Assembly: GCF_035594125.1 (NCBI RefSeq) | Contig: NC_087151.1 | Location: 17,427,001 to 17,491,000 of the forward strand | Origin: Scylla paramamosain | Lineage: Eukaryota; Arthropoda; Malacostraca; Decapoda; Portunidae | Direction: 5' to 3' | DNA length: 64,000 nt | Shown: in pieces, positions 55,201-64,000 of the stretch | How the letters are laid out: each line of letters opens with the position of its first letter | Position numbering within the stretch: position 1 is the first letter of the stretch | Translations under genes and position numbers: made by a program | The notes under the pieces: generated by a model | The model's input: the letters and a program-made list of their open reading frames with translations, nothing else | Databases searched by the model: none | What the model was told of the DNA's origin: nothing

Positions 55201-55723
55201 ATGAATGGGGTACCTTGTCCCTATGGAGGCCACTCGTTTTAAAAAGTAGCCCCTCATGATTCAAAAGTTTGTCCACAACGGAGCTAAGACTTTCCTCCAC
55301 ATGGCATCGGAGCCTAGACACCCAACCATCCAACACAGGACATTCTCGAAAGGTGGCCCCTCTGGTGAGTGACACTATTGGCCCATACTGGCAGCCTAAC
55401 TCCAGGAACCATTTAGTCTAGTCTCTCACTGGCAACCTTGCTAGTATAGGTAGCCCTCTCCCCTTAAGTAGGGTGGAGCAGGGACCAAAGCATCCTCTAA
55501 CCTCACTCAACAAGTCATATGTAAGACCCCCCCACCAAGACAGTTCCCACTAGGGGAGAAGACTGACTGAAAGGCATTATTCATCACTTCCACCACATCC
55601 TCAATCTTCATATTCTTTGCCATCCACCTCTAATTTTTCAATTACTTCCTTTCATTGTACCTTATTGTTGATATGTGTATTTACCTAGTTGCATTTACCT
55701 AGTTGTGCCTTATGGCAAAAGAG

Positions 55724-57484
55724 CTATGCTCGTGCTGTCCCATCTCCATATCTTTTAATATCAAACTTAGCCTTGAATCCATGTATACTTTCTGCATTTA
55801 CAATCTCCTCATCCAGACTGTTCCATACATCAATACTTCTATATGGGAAACTATACTTTTTGATGTCTCTTCTACAAGCACTCCTCTTCAGCCTCTTCCC
55901 ATGTCCTCTAATGTCCCTTGTATCCCAGACCATTAAGTCGCTCTGGTCCACTTCCTCTACTCCCTCATATGCTTTATATATCGCAATCAAGTCTCCCCTT
56001 TCTCTCCTCTTTTCCAGCATTGGTAGATGTATCCTTTCCAGTCTCTCTTCATATGACAAGTCCCTGATCTTGGTACCATCTTTGTAGCTGCTCTCTGAAC
56101 TCTCCAACTTCCTTATATCCTTTTTCTTGTATGGCAACCACATTACTGCTGCATATTCTAGTCTAGGTCTTATCAGTGACACGATCATCTTCCTGACCAT
56201 CTCTTCATCCATATATGCAAAGGCCTGCCTCATTCTTCTCAACAAGTTATAGGTTTCTCCTGTAATTTTGCTAATGTGTCTCTCCAGGGTCAGGTTCCCA
56301 GTCACTGTAACACCGAGGTCCTTTTCCTCTTCTGTTCCATTCAACCTTACACCATTCAACACATAATTTCCTTTTACTCTTCTTGTACTTTTCCAAATTC
56401 TATTACCTTACACTTCTTTAAATTAAATTCCATTTCCCATCTATAACTCCACTCTGATATCTTGTTCAGGTCTTCTTGTAACATTCCACAGTCCTCAGCA
56501 CTCTCAACTTTCTTCAGCAACTTTGCATCATCCACAAAAAGGCTCATGTAGCTGTTCACACTCTCTGTCATATCATTTATATAGACTGGAAACATGATTG
56601 GTGCAAGTACTGAGCCTTGGGGTACTCCACTTATGACTTCCCTCCATGATGATTTTTTTATCTTTTACCACCGTTCTCATTTCTCTCTTTGTCAAGAAAT
56701 TTTCCATCCATCTCAGCAGGCCCTCCCTTATTCCACCATTATGCTTCAACTTCCACAACAATTTTCTATGTGGCACTTTATCAAAGGCCTTCTTCAGGTC
56801 TAAATAAACACAATCTGTCCATCCATCTCTTTCTTGCATTATATCCACCACTCTAGAATAAAAACTCAGTAAGTTTGTAACACACAATCTCCCTTTCCTA
56901 AATCCAAATTGTTGCTTTATTATCACTTCATTTCCTTCTAGGTACTGCATCCATTTATCCTTCACCAATCTTTCACACATTTTGCACACCACACTTGTTA
57001 GAGACACAGGTCTATAGTTTAAGGGCTCCTCTTTACTAACACCTTTGTATATTGGCACTATGTTGGCTCTCTTCCATTCAATTGGGACTCTGCTTTCAGT
57101 TAGGGAGCTTCTAATAATATTATATATTACCCATATCAACTGCTGATTGTACTCTTTTAGTACCCATCCTGACACTCCATCAGGTCCAGGGGCCTTCCTA
57201 ATGTCTAATCCCTCCATCTGTTTCTGGACATCCTCTTCAGTCACTTGGATTTCCCCCAGACCCATTTCTTCACTCATTTCACTCTGCCACACAAATGTTT
57301 TCTCTTTTGTGAATACTGATTGAAAACTCCTGTTCATTATCTCTGCCAATTCAGCCAGATCCCCACACATTTGACCATTCACCTTCAATCTGCTTATTCC
57401 TTCTCTATTTTTCATTTTGCTGTTCACATATCTGAAGAATAGTGTTTGGTTTCTCTTTGCATTTGTCCTTAACATCTTTCTCAT
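55724..57484 (-). pseudogene. LINE-B copy 6 reverse transcriptase and C terminus
   Basis: 57484-56573 is a 303-codon open frame: NQTLFFRYVNSKMKNREGIS, NRSFQSVFTKEKT, IRKAPGPDGVSGWVLKEYNQ, PLNYRPVSLTSVVCKMCERL, KQQFGFRKGRLCVTNLLSFY, YLDLKKAFDKVPHRKLL. A frameshift near 56650 passes to VPQGS-less text and then 56595-56374 with YMSLFVDDAKLLKKVESAED (FVDD in place of FADD). 56362-55724 carries EEKDLGVTVTGNLTLERHIS, YAAVMWLPYKKKDIRKLE, RRERGDLIAIYKAYEGVEEV and YSFPYRSIDVWNSLDEEIV. CR1-type C terminus. Two or three shifts disable it. Confidence 0.85.
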
Positions 57485-57797
57485 ATTTTTTCCTTTCTTC
57501 TCAAATAACCCTTACATATTCATTTCTTGTATTTGTGTAGTTTTGCCATAGCTCCTGCATATTTTTCCTCCACCATCTATTCCATGCCGTTTCCCTCTCC
57601 TCCCTGGCTATTTCACATCTTCTATTACACCAGTCATTGTTATATCTTCTCTTTGTCTCAACTTTTGTTACATATCTTTTCACTCCTTCTTCACAAATAT
57701 TGATGAAAGCTTCCCACTTCTTTTACACATTACTTGCTATGATAAGTGTACTCCAGTCCGCTTCACCAAAGTATCTCCTCATTTGTTCAAAATTTGA

Positions 57798-58541
57798 CTA
57801 ACCATAATTAAATCTTTCACTTTTATAATCTTCACATCTACTTTCCTCTCTTTTTTCTTTAATACAAAACCTTATCATGACATGGTTGCTTTTTCCTAGT
57901 GGACAACTATAGTTCATGTCTTCTATAATATCTGCTTCTTTTGATAATACCAAATCAAGTCTTGATGGCTCCTCTCCTCCTCTGTATCTAGTGTTTTCCT
58001 CAACCCATTGTGTCATAATATTGTTCATTGCCAGTTTCAGAACCTTATCTCCCCATGGATCTTCTCCTCCTTTTGTGTTCCACTCCTCCTAATTTATCTC
58101 TTTACAATTAAAATCTCCCATTATAACAATTTTGTTGTTTTCTTTAATTTTCTTTACAAGCCATTCTTTTGTCTCACTCAGCAACTGTTCATGCTCCTGT
58201 CTATTCCAGGTCTTTGTTTTTGGTGGGACATGCACCACTGTGACATATCGTAATCCTCTTCTTCCATTTACTAATTGTAAGTTTAGGCCTTCTACCAAGC
58301 CTTCTGCCTTTTCCACACTCTCCACCATGATACCCTCTTTAACAAGTATCATCACTCCACCTCCTCCTTTTCCACATCTGTTTCTTATCCACATATTGTA
58401 CTTTCCCCCTCCTAAATTTGGTGTTTCTGAATCTCTTAGTTTAGTTTCTACCATTGCCATGATGTCTGGTTCATTTGCTTCTATAAATTCATTCACTTCA
58501 TCCATCTCTGAAACCAAACCATCCACATTAGTGTATGCCAC
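57798..58541 (-). pseudogene. LINE-B copy 6 endonuclease
   Basis: 58541-58089 open: MAYTNVDGLVSEMDEVNEFI, DIMAMVETKLRDSETPN (catalytic Glu in ETK), GKGGGGVMILVKEGI, VTVVHVPPKTKTWNRQEHEQ, KIVIMGDFNCKEIN then a stop. 58028-57798: MTQWVEENTRYRGGEEPSRL, DLVLSKEADIIEDMNYSCPL and GKSNHVMIRF (SDH reads SNH). The nuclease order is complete except for one stop. Confidence 0.85.
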
Positions 58542-58561
58542 TGTCCATGTCCCTCCCTCTC

Positions 58562-59591
58562 TTACAGCTGTACCTCTGCACCCTCACTCTTCGCTGGTAC
58601 CACTTTCTCAACCTTAGGTCCATTACTCTCCGGAAAAAAAAGTTCCCTTTCCTCTTGTGTTCTCTGTTCGTTCCCTTCTTTTGCTTCACTTCTCAATTCA
58701 TTAAGTTTCTTCCTTTCCTCCTCATTCATTTCTCTTCTAATCCAGACCTGTTTAAACTCATTACTTTTGGCTAGCTTCCACGCATTTGCCAATGTTTCTT
58801 CAGCTGCTGTTTGGGATTTTAGTTTGATTTTCAATGGTCTACTTTTTCCTTGATCATATTTACCAATCCTGTATACCTCCTCTATTTCATCTTCTAGCTT
58901 TGTATTCCCTTCATTTATCACACTCAATACTAATCAAGCTGTTTTTCTTTGTTCTGCTTCTCTTTTATACCAATTTTTTATCTCACTTTCTTCCAGTCCA
59001 AAGATCATTATGCTCTTCTTTTTATCTACAATGTCTCTTACCAGGTTTTCCTTTTCCTTTATTACCTTTATAACCTTTTTAGTCAAGCCTTCTTTACTCC
59101 TCTGGTCCTTCACTACTTCTGTATATACTCACTTTTTTCTCCAATTTCTCACACATATTTACGGATCTTTCTGCCATTTCCTTAACTTGTTCTCGGCTTT
59201 CCTTAATTTGCTTATCCCTGTTTTTGTCTTGGACTTCAATCTTTTTCATCCTTTCCTCTAGCATATTCATTTGTATTTCTCTAGCCTTCATTGTTTTATC
59301 CATCATTCCCATTTTCATTTCCAGCATTCTAATTTGGTTTTCCTTATCATGTATCTCTTTCTGTAGCAGTTTCTCTTCATTTTCTAATTCCTTTCTTAGT
59401 GACTTGTTTTCTTGTTCTAACCTCCCATTTCTTATTTCTAGGTCTCTTACCTTCTCCCATATCTCTTCAACCTTCACCTCCAGCATGGTTAATTTCCTTG
59501 CATTCAGTTTCTCCTGCAACTGGCCATCATCCTCTGCAAAACCACTAAAATCCAGGACTCCTCTTCCTGTGGGTGTTCTACTGGCCGCCAT
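58562..59591 (-). pseudogene. LINE-B copy 6 ORF1, coiled-coil protein
   Basis: Starts at ATG 59591 (MAASRTPTGRGVLDFSGFAE). A long heptad-rich coiled coil follows (VEEIWEKVRDLEIRNGRLEQ, ENKSLRKELENEEKLLQKEI and onward) to 59094, where the frame stops. After damaged sequence, 58927-58562 encodes the C-terminal domain (EEVYRIGKYDQGKSRPLKIK, LANAWKLAKSNEFKQVWIRR, EMNEEERKKLNELRSEAKEG). The RIGK and RPLKIK motifs with coiled coil are the L1-ORF1p-like RNA-binding layout. Longer minus-strand frames to 59810 merely read through the (TC)n repeat. Confidence 0.78.
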
Positions 59592-59645
59592 GATCAGCTG
59601 TCCGACATAAATAAACCTTTCAGCTCTTGTTACGGACGCCAAAAG

Positions 59646-59786
<141 letters not shown>

Positions 59787-59840
59787 CCTTCCCTCCCCCT
59801 TCCCTCCCATTCATCTATTTATGTATCCACCCACCCACCC

Positions 59841-59991
<151 letters not shown>

Positions 59992-61111
59992 ACCTAGTTG
60001 TATTGTACAGGGCATGAGCCAAAGCTCATTTTGCCCTGTCTCCATAACCATATTTATCCAATTTCTCTTTAAACTTGTGTACACTGTTTACCACAACCAC
60101 CTCTTCTTTCAAATAATTCCAGATTTCAATAGTTCGTTACAGGAAGCTGTATCTCTTGAAGTTGCTCAAACATGCACTCTTCTTTATTTTTTTCCCATGT
60201 CCCCTCGTCCATATCTTTCCCTCCTCCGTCTGTGGTGCCAAGTCATTTCTGTCTATTCTTTCCATGTTGTTTACTAATATGTAGATTATTATCAGGTCTC
60301 CTCTTTCTCTTCTGTCTTGTTGTGTGGTAATCCCATCTCTTCAAGTCTTGCATCGTACCTTAAGTCTCTCAGTTCTGGTTTCATTCATCTTTGTCGCTAT
60401 CCCCTGTATTCTTTCCAGTTTCCATATATCTTTTTTTTTATGTGGAGCCCAAAATACTGCTGCGTATTCCAATTTAGGTCATATCATGCTTGTTATATTT
60501 TTTTCATTTTTTTATTTAAATAGTTAAACACCACCCTAATGTATGCTATCAAGTTGTATGTAGGCCTGAATATTCCATTTATGTGCCTTTCAGGTGATAG
60601 TGTGTCCTGGATCATTACTCACAAATCTTTTTCTTCATTTCTTTTCATTATTATTTCTCCTCCCATTTTGTAATTCCATGAAGGTCTCTTTTTACTTTTT
60701 CCTATTTTCAACATGTGGCATTTTCTGTCATTAAATTTTAGTTTCCATCTTTAGCTCCATGCATGTATCTTGCCAATATCCTTTTGTAACTCCTTGCAGT
60801 CATTTTTTATCATTTATTATTTTCATTATTTTTTGCATCACCAGCAAAAAGGTTTATATAATTATTTGGGTCCTGTCATATCATTTACATATATTTGAAG
60901 CATAATAGCTGCCAACACACATCATTGCAGTACCCCCACTTGTCACTTCACGCCAACTTGAATTAGTGTCTCTGACTACTGTTCTCATTTCCCCTCCCTT
61001 GTAAATAATCCTCCATCCATCTCAATATTGCTCCCTTTAGTCCTCCTTAGTTCTCTAACTTCTACTTAAGATATTCATGGGGAACTTTATCGAATGTTTT
61101 TTTGACATCCT

Positions 61112-61778
61112 CTGTCTGTCCTTTACTTATAGTCTGAACTGGAAACTTCACATCTCATCTCTAGCTAAAACAGCTTCTATGAAGTTAGGCATTCTGAGAT
61201 GTCTCCGCCAGTTTTTCTCATTCCTCAGCTGCTGACTCTGTACAAGGGCCTTATCCATCCATGTATGGAGTATGCTTCACATGTCTGGGGGTGTTCCACT
61301 CATACTGCTCTTCTAGACAGGGTGGAATCAAAAGCTTTTCGTCTCATCAACTCCTCTCCTCTAACTGACTGTCTTCAGCCTCTCTCTCACCACCGCAATA
61401 TTGCATCTCTAGCTGTTTTCTACCGCTGTTTTCATGCTAACTGCTCTTCTGATCTTGCTAACTGCATGCCTCCCTGCACAAGACTTTCTTCTTTCTCTCA
61501 CCCCTATTTTGTCCACCTCTCTAATGCAAGAGCTAACCAGTATTCTCAATCATTCATCCCTTCCTCTGGTAAAATCTAGAACTCCCTTCCTGCTTCTGTA
61601 TTTCCACCTTCCTATGACCTGAATTCCTTCAAGAGGGAGGTTTCAAGACACTTATTCATCAATTTTTGACTACTGCTTTGACCCTTTTATGGGACGCATT
61701 TCAGTGTGCATTTTTTTTATTGGATTTTTGTTGCCCTTGGCCAGTGTCCTTCCTACATGAAAAAAAAGAAAAAAAAAG
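61112..61778 (+). mobile_element. LINE-A 3' fragment, 5'-truncated, inside LINE-B'
   Basis: Begins at the family position of GTCTGTCCTTTACTTATA and runs through LHISSLAKTASMKLGILRCL, MEYASHVWGCSTHTALLDRV and LINSSPLTDCLQPLSHHRNI to FKREVSRHLFINF, 3' UTR and an A-rich tail (61760-61777). It has a small deletion after CMPP (the LLPRPR residues are missing) and a stop at 61576-61578. Confidence 0.87.
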
Positions 61779-61782
61779 TATA

Positions 61783-62548
61783 CAGTAAAATCCTTCTCAT
61801 CTGGCATTTGAGTATCAGCAGCTTCAAGTATCTGGCACATTTTTCCCCGAGCCTTAAAATCAATAAAAAATCAATATGTACTCATAAAATCAATTAAAAT
61901 TCCCGCGCGAGGCATACTTTGCCCCCTCGCCACCAGAGCCCACTGCTTCGCGCCACCCGTGGCCCACTGCACTGTGTTTACTCAGTGACTCAGTCCCGCG
62001 TGTGTACTGTTTATCGCCTGAAGCCTTCATCATGCCTAAAGTTGTAGAAAAGAGGAAGCGTGTTGTGCTTACACTTAAGCAGAAGGTAGACATTTGTCAA
62101 CGATTAGAGAAAGGTGAAAGCAGACAGCAACTAATGGCGGAATATGGTGTGGGCTCATCAACTATTTATGACATTAACTCCTAAACGAAAAAGTTGCGGG
62201 ATTACACAAAAGCCACCGACACCCCAAAGGCAGCGGAAAATCGTCACACACTGCAGTATCATCATGGTGAAATGATGGACAAAGTGTTATATGAGTGGTT
62301 CAGCTTGAAAAGCTCAGAAGGAGTCACAATTACAGGCCCAATGCTACAACTGTGTGTTGGTGAGTGTGAGGTGGCAGCGCGGGTAGCGACACGCGGCACG
62401 GCGATCAGCTGATCTTTGTTATGGTAAGATGTGTGAGTGTAGGGTGGTGATTGTGGACATAATTTCACTTCTATTCAAGTATCCGGAAATATTCAAGTAT
62501 CTGGCATGTCGGCGGTCCCGTTGATATCAGATAAGAGGGATTTTACTG
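61783..62548 (+). mobile_element. Tigger/pogo-like DNA element, 766 bp, deleted
   Basis: Ends are inverted: CAGTAAAATCCTTCTCATCT at the left and, on the minus strand, CAGTAAAATCCCTCTTATCT at the right, with further subterminal similarity (CTGGCATTTGAGTATC versus GCCAGATACTTGAATA). TA duplications lie at 61781-61782 and 62549-62550. It contains only the N-terminal part of a transposase (62032-62412); the catalytic DDE domain is absent, so it is an internally deleted, non-autonomous member. Confidence 0.87.
62032..62412 (+). pseudogene. Tigger-like transposase N terminus (CENP-B-type DNA binding)
   Basis: ATG at 62032: [20 protein letters not shown], then [20 protein letters not shown], a pipsqueak/CENP-B N-terminal helix-turn-helix ([30 protein letters not shown]). 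An in-frame TAA interrupts at 62182-62184 after YDINS. The same frame continues with KAAENRHTLQYHHGEMMDKV, LYEWFSLKSSEGVTITGPML, the start of the second CENP-B-type helix-turn-helix (AL--WF---R--G--I-GPML). The protein then runs into element 3' end sequence without the DDE nuclease domain. Confidence 0.85.
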
Positions 62549-63661
62549 TACTGCACAACCCATCCATCCCTCTCTTGCATTCCACCTATTACTCTCGAAT
62601 AAAAGTTCAGTAGATTTGTGACGCAGGACCTCCCTTTCTTGAATCCAAATTGGTTTTCTGCTATCTTTTCATCTTCTGAGTATTGCACACTTCTGTCTTT
62701 AATTACTATCTCACAAAGCTTGCTTACAATACTTGTTAGTGATACGGGTCTGTAATTTAATGGTTCCATTTTATTTCCCCCTTTGTATATTGGGACTGTG
62801 TTAGCTCTTTTCCATTTCCTTGGTACTTTTCCTTCTTCTAATGAGCTGTTGATTATATCCCATATGGTTTCCTCCATTTGTTCTCTGCATTCTTTTAATA
62901 TCCATCCATATACTTGATCTGGTCCCATAACTTTTCTAACATACAGTTCTTCCAGCAGTTTCTTGATTTCTTGTCTCTTTACTTGTATCTTCTGTATTCC
63001 CTCATTTTGAGACACCACTTTCAATGCCATAAAATCAGTTTCTTTTGTAAACACAGACTGAAAACTCTCATTCATTAGTTCATTCATCTTTTCAGTACTT
63101 TCATAAATTCTTCCTTATCTTTTATCTTGTTTATGTCATCCTTACGTTTCATTTTTCCATTTACGTATCTGTAGAAGAGTTTGGGCTCTTCCTTGCATTT
63201 TCTTACTGTCACTTTCAAAATTTCTTTCTTCTTCTCTTTTTATTATACTATATTCATTCCTTGCCTTTCTGTATTCTTCCCCAGTATTTGTGTTCAGTTT
63301 TCTCATCATTTTCCTCCATGCTCTGTCCTTTTTCTTTTTTGCTTCTACACACCTGCCATTATACCATTCATGTTTTCCAATTTCCACTTTATAATTTGGC
63401 ACAAACTGTTGCACCTCCTCTCTATACTTGCTCAAAAATATCTCATTTTCTTGTACTACTTTAGCTTTGAATAGCTCTTTCCAGTTCATTTTTCCATAAA
63501 ATTTATTAAGCTCTGCAAAGTTTGCCTTAGCGTAGTTCTGTTTCCCATTTCAAAATTGTTCATTCCTGTGCAACACGGTTTCCTCCTGTAGTACTATTTC
63601 TTTTGTCACATGATCATTTCTTCCCATTGGACTCACACAATGTATCTCTGAATATCTTTTC

Positions 63662-64000
<339 letters not shown>

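Larger units (their letters stand above)
45333..55557 (-). mobile_element. LINE-C, I-like LINE with 13-bp target duplication, twice interrupted
   Basis: Bounded by GAAGACTGACTGA at 45320-45332 and 55558-55570. Its 3' terminus (plus strand 45333-45347) is a short TTGA/GATT repeat, resembling the simple-repeat tails of I elements. Domains right to left: ORF1 (55200-53722 and continuing 50427-50208), endonuclease (49810-49040), RT (48650-47472), RNase H (47000-46809) and a long 3' UTR. Subtracting the LINE-A (50428-53721) and MITE (45428-45759) insertions leaves about 6.6 kb, a full-length size for this class. All frames are broken. Confidence 0.87.
55672..59640 (-). mobile_element. LINE-B copy 6, about 4 kb, most complete antisense copy
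   Basis: 3' end at 55678-55710 has the motif TATTTACCTAGTTG twice (GTATTTACCTAGTTGCATTT, then ACCTAGTTGTG). Right to left: ORF1 59591-58562, endonuclease 58541-57798, RT 57484-56374, C-terminal domain 56362-55724. It extends 5' to about 59640, directly against a (TC)n tract. Very close to copy 1 (8499-11953). The element lacks RNase H. Several frame breaks remain. Confidence 0.9.

Overview
This is eukaryotic nuclear DNA from an AT-rich, intron-containing and heavily repeat-loaded genome. Four exons of one conserved host gene are readable on the + strand: the vacuolar sorting gene VPS52 (GARP/EARP tethering complex), at 771-925, 1061-1148, 1571-1774 and 29301-29478. Every exon border has a GT or AG splice dinucleotide and the reading phases join exactly. 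Nearly everything else is transposable element or microsatellite DNA inside two very large VPS52 introns: one of 27.5 kb (1775-29300) and one that runs off the window (29479 to beyond 64000). The mixture (CR1-like LINEs with dinucleotide tails, I-like LINEs, DIRS-like elements, a DD41D mariner, pogo/Tigger-type MITEs and very long TC/TA/TG microsatellites) suggests an arthropod, most likely a decapod crustacean such as a crab. That assignment is inference.

Layout. 1-1774: three VPS52 exons. 1800-7200: I-like LINE relic (-), 5'-truncated LINE-A (+), DIRS-like gag-like relic split by a LINE 3' end, and a 766-bp MITE. 7229-12056: LINE-A2 (-) carrying a probable solo LTR, a satellite unit, a near-complete CR1-like LINE-B (-), and a short poly-A element. 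12435-18200: DIRS-type RNase H relic, long microsatellites, and a full-length single-ORF LINE-A (+) inserted in a LINE-B' 3' end. 18200-27525: five consecutive antisense LINE-B/B' copies. 27530-28105: ~70-bp minisatellite. 29301-29478: fourth exon. 30030-35749: I-like LINE-D (+) bounded by a 13-bp target duplication. 35763-40040: DIRS-like retroelement (+) interrupted by a DD41D mariner with 33-bp identical inverted repeats. 40557-43612: LINE-B piece, then LINE-A2 (-) interrupted by a 1.73-kb LTR element holding a 38-bp frame-cycling minisatellite. 43705-55670: a LINE-B copy split by the I-like LINE-C (45333-55557, 13-bp target duplication), which is itself split by LINE-A and a MITE. 55672-59640: near-complete LINE-B. 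59986-63655: LINE-B' interrupted by a LINE-A fragment and a Tigger-like element.

How the parts relate. The host gene supplies the transcription unit and the mobile elements only enlarge its introns. All long LINE-B copies lie antisense to VPS52. LINE-A, LINE-C, LINE-D, DIRS, mariner, LTR and MITE insertions nest inside one another, so relative ages can be read from the interruptions. No complete, uninterrupted transposase or reverse transcriptase gene was found. I saw no tRNA, rRNA, CRISPR array or bacterial-type operon. LINE-A, -B, -B', -C, -D and -E are working names used only here.
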